A stretch of 64,000 nucleotides of DNA from Elymus sibiricus (taxonomy: Eukaryota > Streptophyta > Magnoliopsida > Poales > Poaceae), in NCBI GenBank assembly GCA_039707655.1, contig CM077665.1:441315531-441379530 (forward strand). The letters run 5' to 3'. Positions 33,901 to 46,166 of the stretch are shown here, one piece after another. A program made the position numbers and the translations under genes. The notes under the pieces were generated by a model that was not told the DNA's origin, made no database searches, and saw only the letters and a program-made list of their open reading frames with translations. Numbering within the stretch: position 1 is the first letter of the stretch; each line of letters begins with the position of its first letter.

Positions 33901-34903
33901 AACCATTTCCCACACGCATCATCACTTCGTCCTTTGCCAGCCTCCGTCTATTCCGTAGTTCCTGTTTTGAGTTGCAAATGTGAGCAACCGCACCGGTATT
34001 AAATACCCAGGCACTACAACGAGAGTTGGTAAGGTACACATCAATAACATGTATATCATATATACCTTGTTTATTGTTGGCCGCCTTCTTGTCAGCCAAA
34101 TACTTGGGGCAGTTCCGCTTCCAGTGACCAGTTCCCTTGCAATGAAAGCACTCAGTTTCTGGCTTGGGTCCAGCCTTGGGTTTCTTCACGGGAGGGGCAA
34201 CTGCTTTGCCACTCTTCTTGGAGTTACCCTTCTTACCCTTGCCATTCTTCTTGAAACTAGTGGTTTTATTGACCATCAACACTTGATGCTCCTTCTGAAT
34301 CTCAGACTCAGCGACTTTCAACATCGCAAACAGCTCGGCGACTGACTTGTTCATCCCGTGCATGTTATAGTTCAACACGAAGCTCTTGTAGCTAGGTGGC
34401 AATGATTGAGGAACTCTGTCAGTGATTGCTTTTGTTGGAAGGGGCATTCCCAATTCAGCCAGACGGGTGGAATACCCAGACATTTTGAGTATGTGTTCAC
34501 TGACAGACCCGTTCTCCTCCATCTTGCAGGCATAGAACTTATCGGAGGTCTCATACCTCTCGATCCGAGCATTCTTCTGAAAGATAAACTTCAACTCTAG
34601 GAACATATCATATGCTCCATGACGTTCAAAACGTCTTTGAAGTCCTGGTTCTAAGCCATACAACATGGCACATTGAACCATTGAGTAATCATCAGAACGA
34701 GCCTGCCTGGCGTTCACAACGTCTGGAGACTCAACTGGAGCGGGTGGATCACCAAGCGGTGCATCAAGGACATAACCCTTTTGGGAAGCCGTAAGGATAA
34801 TCCTTAGATTATGGGCCCAGTCCACAAAGTTACTTCCATCATCTTTCAATTTAGCTTTCTCTAGGAACGCATTAAAATTCAGGGGTGCTACTGCGCGAGC
34901 CCT
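30920..34903 (-). pseudogene. gag-pol: Angela-like gag-pol polyprotein with inactivating changes
   Basis: A single Copia polyprotein frame read from about 34903 to 30920. Gag holds a knuckle CFHCKGTGHWKRNC (near 34140). The protease motif reads VFNTGAVAHICNS, with Asn where the catalytic Asp is expected. The GAG-pre-integrase HCRLGHIGVKRMKKLH is followed by the integrase core, with D in HTDVCGP and FTDDLSRYG. Reverse transcriptase contains MDVKTTFLNG and LYVDDILLIG. RNase H contains YVDASLDTD, CEAEYIAASEA and the final H. A TAA at 33107-33109 splits the frame into 580 and 721 codon pieces in the same phase. The expected start codon position (34901-34903) reads AGG. It needs an intact relative to move. 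Confidence 0.9.
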
Positions 34904-36146
34904 GATCTACAACATAAATTTTGCAAATACAACTTAGACTATTGTTCAAGATAATGAGTTTAGTTAATCATATTACTTTAAACTCCCACTCAAATTGACA
35001 TCCCTCCGGTCATTCGAGTGTCACATGATCCAAATCCACCAACTCAAGTCCGATCATCACGTGAGTTGAGGTGGTTTCAATGGTGAACATCTTCATGTTG
35101 ATCATATCCACTATATGACTCATGTTTGACCTTTCGGTCTCTTGTGTTCCGAGGCCATGTCTGTACATGCTAGGCTCGTCAAGTTTAACCCGAGTGTTCC
35201 GCACGTGCAACACTGGCTTGCACCCGTTGTATGCGAACGTAGAGTCTATCACACCCGATCATCACGTGGTGTCTCGAAACGACGAACTTTCGCAACGGTG
35301 CACACTCGGGGAGAACACAATTTTATCTTGAAATTTAAGTGAGGGATCACCTTATAATGCTACCGTCGTCCTAAGCAAAATAAGATGCATAAAAGGATTA
35401 ACATCACATGCAAATCATAAGTGACATGATATGGCCATGAACTTGTGCTTTTGATCTCCATCTCCAAAGCACCAGCATGATCTCCATCGTCACCGGCATG
35501 ACACCATGATCTCCATCATCTTGATCTCCATCAACGTGTCGCCATGAGGTTGTCGCATCGACTGTTGTTTCCACGACTATTGCTAACTCATAGCGATAAA
35601 GTAAAGCAAAACGGCGAAAATAATTAAAGACAACCCTATGGCTCCTGCCGGTTGCCGTACTCATCGACATGCAAGTCGTGATATTCTATACAATACATGA
35701 TCATCTCATACATCACATATATCTCATCATGTAATTGGCCATATCACATCACAACATACCCTGCAAAAACAAGTTAGACGTCCTCTAATTGTTGTTGCAT
35801 GTTTTACGTGGCTGCTACGGGTATCTAGCAAGAACAATTCTTACCTACGCATAAACCACAACAGTGATACACAAATTGCTATTCAACCTTCTCAAGGACT
35901 GCCTTTGTCGAATCCGATCCAACTAAAGTGAGAGAAATAGACACCCGCCAGCCATCTTTATGCAACGAAGTTACATGTCAGTTGATGGAACCGGTCTCTC
36001 GTAAGCGTACGAGTAATGTTGGTCCGGGCCGCTTCATCCCACAATACCGCTGAATCAAGAAAAGACCAAGGGAGGAAGCAATCTGAGCATCAACGCCCAC
36101 AAACTCCTTTGTATTCTACTCGTGATCTCATCTACACATAGACCTA
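34904..36146 (-). other. Long 5' leader of the Angela-like element
   Basis: About 1.2 kb between the primer binding site and gag without a supported gene. BARE1/Angela elements have such a long leader with packaging and dimerisation functions. Short frames on both strands look like chance. Confidence 0.7.
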
Positions 36147-36158
36147 GCTCTGATACCA
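36147..36158 (-). other. Primer binding site (tRNA-iMet) of the Angela-like element
   Basis: TGGTATCAGAGC on the minus strand, one base after the LTR end. Confidence 0.95.
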
Positions 36159-36159
36159 C

Positions 36160-37888
36160 TGTTGGGGAACGTTGCATGGGAAACAAAAAATTTCCTACAC
36201 ACACGCAAGATCTATCCATGGTGATGAGCATCTACGAGAGGGAGAGTGGATCTACATACCCTTGTAGATCGCTAAGCGAAAAGCGTTAAGAAACGCGATT
36301 GATGTAGTCAAACGTCTTCGCGATCCAAATCGCCGAGCGTCCCGCGATCCAATCACGATCTAGTACCGAACGGACGACACCTCCGCGTTCAGCACACGTA
36401 CAGCTCGATGACGATATCCGCCTTCTTGATCCAGCAAGAGGGAGCGGAGAGGCAGATGAGTTCTCCGGCAGCGCGACGGCGCGGCGGCGGCGGTGGTGGA
36501 ACTATTCCAGCAGAGCTTCGCCTAAGCACCGCTGAAAACTAGAGGACTTGATCTATCGGGGAGAGATGGCTGCACCGTGGCTAGGATTTCTTGTGCTGCT
36601 GCCCTCTCTCCCATCTAGTATATATAGGAGGGAGGGGAGGGGCTGGCCGACCTAGGAAGCCTCCTAGGAGTCGGCCGAAGGAGGTGGAGGTGGAGGAATC
36701 CACCTCCAATCCTACTCCTAGTAGGATTCCTTCCCTTCCCCACTTGGACTTCCCTTTCCCCAAAATTCCAGCTGCATAGGCCCACTTGGGGTGGCCACCC
36801 AGACCAGCAGGGGCTGGTGCGCCACCCTAAGGCCCATGTGGCCCTCTTGGGGTGTGGTGGGCCCACTTGGTGGACCCCCGGAACCCATTCGTCACTCCCG
36901 GTACACTGCCGGAAATGCCCGAAACTTTTCCGGAGTTCAAACACCACTTTCCTATATATCAATCTTTACCTCCGGACCATTCCGGAGCTCCTCGTGACGT
37001 CTGGGATCTCATCCGGGACTCCGAACAACCTTCGGTCACCAACATACATAACTCAACTATACTGAAACGTCACCGAACCTTAAGTGTGCAGACCCTGCGG
37101 GTTCGAGAACTATGTAGACATGACCGAGACACCTCTACGGTCAATAACCAATAGCAGGACCTAGATGCCCATATTGGTTCCTACATATTCTACGAAGATC
37201 TTTATCGGTTGAACCTCTATGTCAAGGATTCAGTTAATCCCGTACGCTGTTCTCTTTGTTCTTCGGTATGTTACTTGCCCGAGATTTGATCGTTGGTATC
37301 TCTATACCTAGTTCAATCTCGTTATCGGCAAGTCTCTTTACTCATTCCATAATACAAGATCCCGTGGCTAATACTTTAGTCACATTGCTTGCAAGGCTTG
37401 TTGTGATGTTGTATTACCGAGTGGGCCCCAAGATACCTCTCCATCACACGGAGTAACAAATCCCAGTCCTGATCCATGCCCACTCAACAGACGTTTGATA
37501 CACACAAGGTACTCCTCCGGTGTCAGTGAGTTGCAAGATCTCATGGTCATAGGAACAGATACTTGACATGCAGAAAACTATAGCAATAAACTGACACGAT
37601 CATATGCTACGTTCATAGTTTGGGTCTTGTCCATCACATCATTCTCCTAATGATGTGATTCCGTTATCAAATGATATCTCATGTCTATGGCTAGGAAACC
37701 TTGACCATCTTTGATCAACGAGCTAGTTCACTAGAGGCATACTAGGGACACAGTGTTGTCTATGTATCCACACATGTAATTGAGTTTCCAATCAATACAA
37801 TTATAGCATGGATAATAAACGATTATCATGAACAAGGAAATATAATAATAACTACTTTTATTATTGCCTCTAGGGCATATTTCCAACA
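36160..37888 (-). repeat. 5' LTR of the Angela-like element
   Basis: This 1729 bp LTR is the promoter-bearing one. The TATA box is at 36619-36626 (minus). Compared with the other LTR it lacks about 54 bp near 37490. Confidence 0.95.
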
Positions 37889-38197
37889 CTAGCCTCCAAT
37901 GCCGCAGTATTATCTTAGCATTTGCACGTCCAAAGTCTTCGGCTTGCTGGGCGAGTTCCCTGTTAATAGTTCGGCCAACTCCAATCCTGCTTTTGGTGTA
38001 TTTCCGAACGCCAAAGCGTCGCATGGCCCACAAATTTCGGTCTTCCTGCGACTCCTCGATTCTTGCGTGCCAATCGGGGATAGTCAATTCCAAAAATGTC
38101 ATTCAGGGATCTGGGGCGAATTATCCATTTAAATAGAATTGGCGAGCATTGAGTAATCCATCTCGCCTCTCCTTTATCGAGCAAAACACCAGAAAAT

Positions 38198-38828
38198 CAT
38201 GGCGAACGTCCCGGGTTCCTCCTCCCGTCCTCATGGTCCTCTCACAGGTGACTGGGCAAAACTGTTCAGTTTCCCTTCTCCACTTGCGTAATCTAGAAGT
38301 TCAGGGATACCTCCCTTCTTCAGATCTGACGCCCTTCTGTTCTGGATTGACTTCCACAAACGGTGAAGCTTTCGCGGAGAAATCTCCCACTCCTCGCAAG
38401 GAGGAGAGGGTATGCTTCATTCCCTTCCTTTTACGAGGTTCAGGCTTCCCTATCCACTCTTTCATAAGGGGTTTATTAGAATTTTATGGGATCCAGCTCC
38501 ACCACCTCACCCCTGGATCTATCCTCCATATTTCGGGTTTTGTTGCCCTATGTGAGATGTTTTTGGGTTGTGAGGCCCACTTCGAACTGTGGAGGAAATT
38601 TTTCTTTCTTGTTCCCCGTACTCACGAGGGGTCAATTCTAGAAGTTGGTGGGGCCGAAGTGTGTCGCATAGCCGGGTCCGGATACCCAGTGGGTACTCCG
38701 GAAAAGGACCCCGAGGAGTGGACCTCCAAATGGTTTTATATTGAGGTGTCCCCCTATTCGACCCAGCTCGGAGGGGTCTTCCCGAATTCTCCCCTGCTCC
38801 TTTGAAGAAGCGTTTCAACTGGCGCCTA
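38198..38828 (+). pseudogene. G1 'putative gypsy-type transposon' protein, N-terminal part
   Basis: The likely start is MANVPGSSSRPHG (38198). After a frameshift near 38290 the frame continues through LEVQGYLPSSDLTPF, GFPIHSFIRGLLEFYGIQLH, LTPGSILHISGFVALCEMFL and WTSKWFYIEVSP, the core of the gypsy-type transposon domain often seen in non-autonomous Gypsy elements of grasses. The frame is cut by element A at 38829, and comparison with the typical domain suggests about 30-40 residues of host sequence were lost there. The role of the protein is unknown. Confidence 0.65.
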
Positions 38829-38838
38829 AGACGTATCA

Positions 38839-38853
38839 AGCATCCCCAAGCTT
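38839..38853 (-). other. Polypurine tract of element A
   Basis: AAGCTTGGGGATGCT on the minus strand next to the LTR stub TGATACGTCT. The same tract precedes the 3' LTR of element C (60675-60690). Confidence 0.8.
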
Positions 38854-41504
38854 AATTCCTGCTCGTCCTCGAGTAGGTAAATGATAAAAACAGAATTTTT
38901 GATGTGACATGCTATCCATTATGTAATCTTATGCATGTACGCTCATTGAGAAATGATGAATTAACAAACATTAACATAGCAATACTTATAAGTATAAGAA
39001 ACAAAATCATCAATCTTTCAAAGTATACGATCCTCTAAGAATGTTTACCCCCCATTCATCTTATTATATTAGCAAGCCATGGCTCCGTCTTCACCACATT
39101 AATACAAATGTCAAGCACCATGGTGCCCAAATCAGGCAATTGGATCGTACTTTTTCAAAGTGCATCAACTTTTTATTCTTCACGCAATACATGAGCATGA
39201 GCCATTGGACATAGCATTTAGGTGGAATAGAATATGGTGGTAGATATCAAAGGGGTAAAAAGTGGAAAAGATAATCTCACATCAACTAGGCGTACCAACG
39301 GGCTATGGAGATGCCCATCGATAGATGGCAATGCAAGGAGTAGGGATTGCCATGCAAATGATGCACTAGAGCTATAAGTGTATGAAAGCTCAAATGAAGC
39401 TCCAACTTGCTTGCTCATGAAGACCTCAGGCATTTGAGGAAGCCCGTCATAGGAATATACAAGCCAAGTTTATAATAATGAAATTCCCACTAGCATATGA
39501 AAATGTCATAACATGAGACTCTCTATATAAGAGGAACAAGGTGCCACTTTGAGGCACAAGTGTTGTAAAGGATAGTAGCAAAGTCCCTTCTCTCATTTTC
39601 TCTCATTTTTTTCATTTTTTATTATGGTGGGCTCATTTGGCCTCCCCCATTTTTTATTTCCTCACTGGGACAATGCTCTAACAATGATGATCATCACACT
39701 TTTATTTACTTACAACTCAATATGAAGAACCGATATGAAGATATGACTCTATATGAATGCCTCTAACAGTGTACCAGGATGTGCAATGATCTAGTGTGAC
39801 ACGTATCAAAAATATGATGAACGGTGGCTTTGCCACAAATACTATGTCAGCTCTATATGATCATGCAAAGCAATATGATGATGAACGAACTAGTCATGTG
39901 AAGTGACGATGGAATTTGCATGGCAATATATCTCGGAATGGCTATGGAAATGCCATGATAGGTAGGTATGATGGCTGTTTTGAGGAAGATATAATGAGGC
40001 TTATGTGCAATAGAGCATATCATGTCACGGGGTTTGGATGCACCGGCGAAAGTTGCACCGATCCTCGAGGTGAGAATGGGCTATGCACGACACCGAAGAG
40101 GCTAGCAAATATTAGGAGGTGAGATTGCGTATGTCCATGGTTTCACATTAGTCATAAAGAACTCATATACTTATTGCAAAGTTTTATTAGTTTTATCTCA
40201 AATCAAAGTACTACATGCATGACTCGAAGGAAGAGGTTGGTAGGAGTTAACCATCGCGCGCTTCCGACCCGAAACAACACTAGGATTTCAACGAGGAATA
40301 GAAATGCTGACACATCATCACCATGCCTCTTTAATTTTTAGATGAACAAGAAGTTAACCTCTCTTAATATCGACACTTCTATGAATCAACAATTATGTAC
40401 TCACACCTTTTTCATATTACCACATCAATATCATTAACCCACAATTTCTCTATATGTGCTACATGATGGTTTTGATTATCACTCATTGAATACCTAATAC
40501 ATTTGGACTAGTCTTATGACCCATGCAAATTACCGTCACTATTTATTAACTCTCAAACAAATATAAGTGAAGAGCGAGAGTGAAACAATTTCTATAAAAT
40601 CTACATGCCACCGTGCTTAAAAACATATAAGTGAAGTACTAGAGCAACTGCTAAGCTCAAAAGATATAAGTGAAGCACATAGAGTATTCTAACAAATTAT
40701 GACGAAGGTGTGTCTCTCTTAAATATGTGTGTCCAGCAAAAAATGATTGTGGCAAACTGAAAGTAAAAGCAAACAAAAACAAACAACGCTCCAAGAAAAA
40801 ATCATATCATGTGACGAATACAAATATAGCTTCAAGTGACATACCTATGGATTGAGACGAAAGAGGGGATGCCTTCCGAGGCATCCCCAAGCTTAGACGC
40901 TTGAGTCTTCCTTAGAATTTTACCTTGGGGTGCCTTGGGCATCCCCAAGCTTAGGATCTTGCTACTCCTTATTCTTTTGTCCATCGCGATAACACCCAAA
41001 ACTTGAAAACTTCAGTTACACAAAACTCAACAAAACTTCGTGAGATCCGTTAGTATAAGCAATATATCAAATGCTTTAGGTACTGCTGTAAATTGATTCT
41101 TATTTCATAATTGCATAATAGGTACTTTATTCTAACTTCTCCATGGCTTATACCCCCCGATACAATCCATAGCATAATCAAAACAAGCAAACTATGCAAG
41201 CAAAAAAACAGAATCTATCTAAAACAGAACAGTGTGTAAAGTTTCTGTTTTTGCACCGTATTAATTCTACTCATCATGTGAGCCATCCCAATGTCTTTAC
41301 TTGGCACAAACACTAATTAAAACATAAAAACACAATCATTACAGAGGCAATAATCATGTTATAAAAAACAAACAAAAAGTATTGGGTTGTCTCCCAACAA
41401 GCTCTTTCGTTATAGCCATTAAGATAGGCTTGAGATTTCAATGATGCTCACATAATAGACAAGAAGTGAAGCACAAAGGGAGAATCACATAGCATGTGAC
41501 AAAC
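38854..41504 (-). other. Non-coding internal region of element A
   Basis: No gene is supported. PPT-like words (catccccaagctta) recur at about 40883-40897 and 40939-40953. A hairpin-forming motif TTGGGTTGTCTCCCAA lies at 41382-41397, about 110 nt downstream of the ORF on the minus strand. Both features are shared with elements B and C. Confidence 0.6.
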
Positions 41505-42157
41505 TCATTTAAGTCTAACATAATGCCTATGCATAGGCATTTTATAGGAAAACAAATTATCAATACAAGAAATATCTAGCACATGCAAATAGGAAGAAGA
41601 AAGCATTGGTAATTTCAACACAAAGAGAGGTAAGTGAGTAACATGCAAATTCCTATAACCATATTTGCCTCTCTCAAAATAATTACAAGTAGGATCATAA
41701 TCAAATTCAACAATATAACTTTCATGCAAAATATTCTCCCCATGATTCACATGCACAAAAGTTTTATAATCTTCCAAGATAGTGGGATTAACATCAATTA
41801 AAGTCATGACCTCTCCAAACCCACTATTAGTAGCATTGCAAATATCATTATCAATAATAAATTCAACACGAAGCTCAGAATTATCAAAATCATAAGAAGT
41901 ATCATGATTATCCCCCAATCATGATCATTTGCACAATTGACATTCATAGAATTTATACTAACAAAATTGCAATCATGCTTTTCATTGAAGGAACTACCAT
42001 GAATCACTTTATAAATTTCTTTTAACAATTCATCACAATTTTTAGATTCATGATTTTCAAGCAAGACCTCATAAAGATAATCTAGTGTACTCTCACTAGC
42101 AATTGGTTCAATATAAACAGGTCTTTTGAATAGATTAGCAAGTGGATGAGGATCCAT
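41505..42157 (-). pseudogene. Athila-like orphan ORF of element A, frameshifted
   Basis: It starts MDPHPLANLFKRPVYIEPIA and shares order and motifs with the intact 223-codon ORF of element C: DYLYEVLLENHES, EIYKVIH, HDCN, then SYIVEFDYDPTCNYFERG, LPMLSSS and KMPMHRHYVRLK at the end. A frameshift near 41910 divides it (41804-42157 and 41505-41918). The protein is acidic, has no membrane segment or known enzyme motif, and I do not recognise its family. It may be a degraded gag relative, but no zinc knuckle is present. Confidence 0.6.
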
Positions 42158-42364
42158 TTATCTTTATTTTATGTTTTTTACTTTCTGTTTGTTTTTGATA
42201 AAGATAAACATAACATAGCTAGGCAAGCAAGCAAGGTAACACGCAAAGATAAGTTTTTTTGTATTTTTTATTTTTATGAGAAAAACTAAATATAACAACA
42301 AATAAAAAGAAGAACAAGTGAATGATAATTTGTGTGAAGTTACTTGATAGTTGGTGATGACATT

Positions 42365-42381
42365 CCCCGGCAACCGCGCCA
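42365..42381 (-). other. Primer binding site region of element A
   Basis: TGGCGCGGTTGCCGGGG on the minus strand, about 11 bases from the LTR end. Compared with elements B and C (TGGCGCCGTTGCCGGGG) one base differs. Confidence 0.75.
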
Positions 42382-42392
42382 GAAATCCTTCC

Positions 42393-43965
42393 TAATACTT
42401 GTGATCTGCGTTGAGTTTTCCGTGAAGAGGAACAGGTTATTGCAGCACAAAGTGGGTAAGTATTTCCCTCGGTTATGAAACCAAGGTTTATCGTACCAAT
42501 AGGAATATCAATCCTCAACCGTCTTCTGCGACTGCACACAAAAGAACAAACAACTTGCACCCAATGCGGGCAAGAGGGTTGTCAATCCCCTTGATGTTGT
42601 TATTTGCAAGCAAATGAGTTGTGTAGATAATTGTACATAATTGTAAATAAAATAAAAAGTAAATAAAGGTAGCGATGTAATAATATCTTTTGTAAATATA
42701 TAAGTGAATAGACTCGGGGGGCATAGTTTTCCCTAGCGGCATCTCTCATGTAGGCAACATACGGTGGGTAACAAATTTCCGTTGGGCAATTGATAGAAAA
42801 GCGGATAGTTATGTGATTTTCACAGCAATGATCATGTGTATATAGGCATCACGTCCATAAGAAAATAGGCCAACTCCTGCTTGCACCTATTACTATTACT
42901 CCACCCATCGACCGCTATCCAGCATGCATCTAGAGTATTAAGTAAAACAGAGTAATGCTTGGAGAACAATGACATGATGTAGACAAAGTAAACTCAATCA
43001 ATATGAATAAACCCCATCATCTTATCCTTAGTAGCAGCAACACAAAGACGTATCTTGTCCCTTTCTGTCACTGGGATATAGAAATTCGTCAGGTTGAACC
43101 TACCACAATGCACCTCTCTCACCAAAGAAATATCAATCTAGTTGGCCAAACTATTTCAATAAATCAGAGAGAATTACGAAGCTATAATGATCATCCAATT
43201 AAGAGACATCATAAACATCAGAGATATCTCAAATACTTTTCATGAATAATCAAAAAATAAACCCACAATTCATCGGATCCCAACAAACACACCGCACAAT
43301 AGGATTACATCGGATAGATCAAAGTGAATATGCAATGATCATTGTATTGAAGATCAAAAGAGAGAGAGAGAGATTTCCATCTAGGTACAAGCCATGGACC
43401 CGTAGGTCTATGGTGAACTACTCACACATCATCATGAGGGCAGCAAGGTTGATGTAGAGGCCCTCCGTGGTCGATCCCCCCTCCGACAGGGTGCCGAAAC
43501 GGAGCTCCAGATGGCCTCGCGATGGAACAAAGACTTGCGGTGACGGAAAAAGAGTTTGGGGACTCCTTTCAGGGTTTTCACAGTATTAGAGAATTTATAG
43601 GCCAGAGAATGACGTCGGGAGGGCCACCAGGGGGCCCCAAGCCATCAGGGCGCCCCCCCCGCAGGGGCACGCCCTGATGGCTTGTAGGGCACTGGTGCGG
43701 TTCCCGGCCATCTTCCGAAGCTTCTAGGTCTTGTATTTGTCTAGAGAAAATCATCAAAAAGTTTCGTTGCAATTGGACTTCATTTGGTATAGTAAACCTG
43801 CAAAGTGAAAAACCTTGAAAACAACAACTGGCACTGGGCACTGGGTCAATAGGTTAGTGCTAAAAAATATTATAAATTGGTAAATAAAGACCCAAAAAGT
43901 ATCCTAGAATGATAATATATCAGCATGGAACAATGAAAAATTATAGATACATTGGAGACGTATCA
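42393..43965 (-). repeat. 5' LTR of element A
   Basis: On the minus strand it begins TGATACGTCTCCAATGTATC and ends ...AAGTATTA (one base off the usual CA). The length, 1573 bp, is close to the other members of the family (1588-1591 bp). The cropped partner LTR is at 38829-38838. Confidence 0.8.
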
Positions 43966-46094
43966 GCCACGATCATCAGACGATGCATCCAACCCCTTCA
44001 ACAAAGGATGCATCCTTTGTGGCTTTATAATGGCTCGAGTGATGTGACCCGCTATAAGCGGGAAGGTCCGTCCAACTAGGAAGCTATGGCCGCCATACTG
44101 GCCGATCTCTTTAAAGGACAAAAAGACGGGTTCACTAACTTGAACGTCAGGGACGGATATTCAAACCACAATCCCATAGAATGGGTGAGTGCAATCTTAC
44201 TCCCTTACTTTAAGCATTTTCATACTAGCTTTAGACTAACTAAATCTATTGAAATTTAGCCGAACAGGACTGGAGGCGCTGGATCGAGACAGTCAGCTGT
44301 CCCTCCCCACAACCTGAGAGTTATTCTCTAGACGACGACCCAGGATTTCATGATGAACCGAACACTTTGATCATTTTCGAAGACGGAGTTTTTTTATCAA
44401 GAGTGTCTCGAGGTCTCTACGGTTTCCATCATAGTCGATCATCCGAGAATACCTCTCTCCCAAAATGGAGGTAAGAAGAAGGCTCTAACCCAAAAAAGGT
44501 GCCCACCTCCTATTGCTTCAGAGGCAACTCTCCCCATTCCCAAGAGCCGCCGTAGCGCACGCCGAACAGAGGACAATGTGTCTCTAGAAAAACCCACACA
44601 AGGGGCCGTCAAGTGTGGAGCCACCAGAGGAGCTACTTCGACTGCTCCTCCCCGCAAAAGGTAATAACTTCAAAAAAATTACAAGTCGAGCGCAGCTTGC
44701 CGCTGCTTATGAATTTTCACAGTCTCAACCGACCAATCATAGGAGCCGAACACAAACCCCCATGCCCGAAGACATCGGGAGGGTTCAAGGTGATGGCCTT
44801 GAACAACGGCGTCCCACATCCGCAGGTGGTAATGCGGGAGCCCCTACCTTGAACCAGCATCCAGAAGAGACTGTGATGTTTCCGCCACCAATTCGGAGGT
44901 AGAAAGTGCGTTGAACCACCGACGTCGGAAGGAATCACTAAACCACCCCGCATTAACCGATCAGGAGATTAATGCTCTTGATTCGGTGGATATGCATCTT
45001 GGAGCAGCCCGAACAGGACTTGAAGGTATCACCAATATTATGCGAGATAGTCTTCGGGTAAGTAATAGTTTTCAATGACCGAACATGAATCCCAATCCTG
45101 TTGCCCCCGAGCCTTAATGTGGGCAAGATGACCATATTGAGGGTCTAACCACATCCGCTTGTTACCTTTCATAGGCCGCAAGGGAGAAAAATGACAAACC
45201 GTCTGAAGATCTTGAGACCAGCCGGACACAGCTAAAGGCAGCAAAGTCCGAACTAGAAAGAGTGAAGAAGTTCACCAGGGAAGCGCACGGTAAGTAACAA
45301 CTTCGAGTGATATATAAGTTCTCAAGGCATCAATATCTAAGTAGGATTTGCTTTATAGCAGCTGAATCCATAGGTCAACTTCAAAAAGATCTGGATGCAG
45401 CAAGAGAGTCGCAAAGGAATGTTGAATCGCAACTTGAGGCCAGCCATCGAGTGCTGACCCGGAGTCTTGAAGAAAAGAATAAACTTCAGACGGAGAATCA
45501 ACGACAGGCCGGAGAAATCGAGGATTTAAAAACCCGGCTGGCCTGCCCCCGGGAAGAAAATCAGAGGTTGAAAGGTGGTATATTTGGTAAGTGTAACTCC
45601 GAACTCATAGCTCTGTATACAGATTATATTTGAGTTTAATGAGCACACCATATTTCTTGGCAGTTCTTTTAACCGGGCGTCACGAAGAAGAGGCCAGCTC
45701 ATATAAAGAGGACCTTTTGAGGGCTTTATCCATTGTACATGAACGGGGCCGAAAGGCGATGAAGAGCATGTGCAAGGCGCTATGGCCAACTCAGAGCCCA
45801 CCGGAAGTCATGGCCGAATTTGCAGACCGTTTCAAAGGAGCTCGTCATTGATTCGAGATATGGAAAACATCATCCTGTCAAGAAGGGGCACGGGAAGCAT
45901 GGGACATGGTGAAGACGAGATTCACCAAGCTTAATCCTGAGCACTTGGCTCGAGTCGTGCCGGTAGGGCCGGATGGTCCAGAGATACCTCTACACCTGGT
46001 ATATGACCAGGTAATGCCTGTCGCGCACCTCTCTCAACAAGACTCTCGACTGGATGCAATAATAGACAATCTTGATCAGCAACCAGATATTTGA
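43966..46094 (+). pseudogene. G1 ORF, C-terminal exons with coiled coil
   Basis: This continues the frame cut at 38828: RCIQPLQQRMHPLWLYNGSS, then DGFTNLNVRDGYSNHNPIEW ending at a normal donor (TGG|GTGAGT, 44185) with acceptor ag|CCGAACAGG at 44260. Later exons encode a long coiled coil (AESIGQLQKDLDAARESQRN, LEEKNKLQTENQRQAGEIED) and a C-terminus ending IIDNLDQQPDI with a stop at 46092-46094. In-frame stops such as the TAG near 44080 show decay. Retained introns are typical of this non-autonomous Gypsy group. No protease or reverse transcriptase follows. Confidence 0.6.
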
Positions 46095-46166
46095 TTCTAT
46101 GTAACTATGTACTTGTCATCAAATGCCGCTACATCCGAACTGTAAATATTGTCTTGAACCGGCCTT

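Larger units (their letters stand above)
29087..37888 (-). mobile_element. Angela/BARE1-like Copia retrotransposon, full length
   Basis: A complete 8.8 kb element on the minus strand flanked by the exact duplication ctagc (29082-29086 and 37889-37893). It has LTRs of 1783 and 1729 bp, primer binding site, polypurine tract and one gag-pol frame with gag, protease, integrase, reverse transcriptase and RNase H in Copia order. LTR ends (TGTTGGAAATATGCCCTAG and its mate ...CCCCAACA) are those of the Angela/BARE1/WIS group. By eye the LTRs differ at roughly 3 percent plus a ~54 bp deletion in the right one. The polyprotein has inactivating changes, so this copy is not autonomous. Confidence 0.95.
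38829..43965 (-). mobile_element. Athila-like Gypsy element A, non-autonomous, 3' LTR nearly deleted
   Basis: On the minus strand: 5' LTR (42393-43965), primer binding site, one short ORF, long non-coding region and polypurine tract. Only 10 bp of the 3' LTR remain (TGATACGTCT, 38829-38838), so the left end was removed by a deletion that also took some G1 sequence; no target-site duplication is left. The ORF and non-coding blocks match element C in order and content. No gag, protease or reverse transcriptase is present. Confidence 0.8.
28590..46166 (+). mobile_element. Non-autonomous Gypsy element G1, split by two insertions
   Basis: The element is in three parts: 28590-29086, 37889-38828 and 43966-46166. 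It begins with an LTR (TGTCGGTGTCAAA, TATA at 28848-28855) and encodes a 'putative gypsy-type transposon' protein in several exons with normal GT-AG introns. Angela (TSD ctagc) interrupts it after its LTR. Element A interrupts the ORF, with local loss of host sequence. The 3' LTR is not found: after 46166 element B begins, and what follows B at 63670 does not clearly continue G1. No pol is present. Confidence 0.7.
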
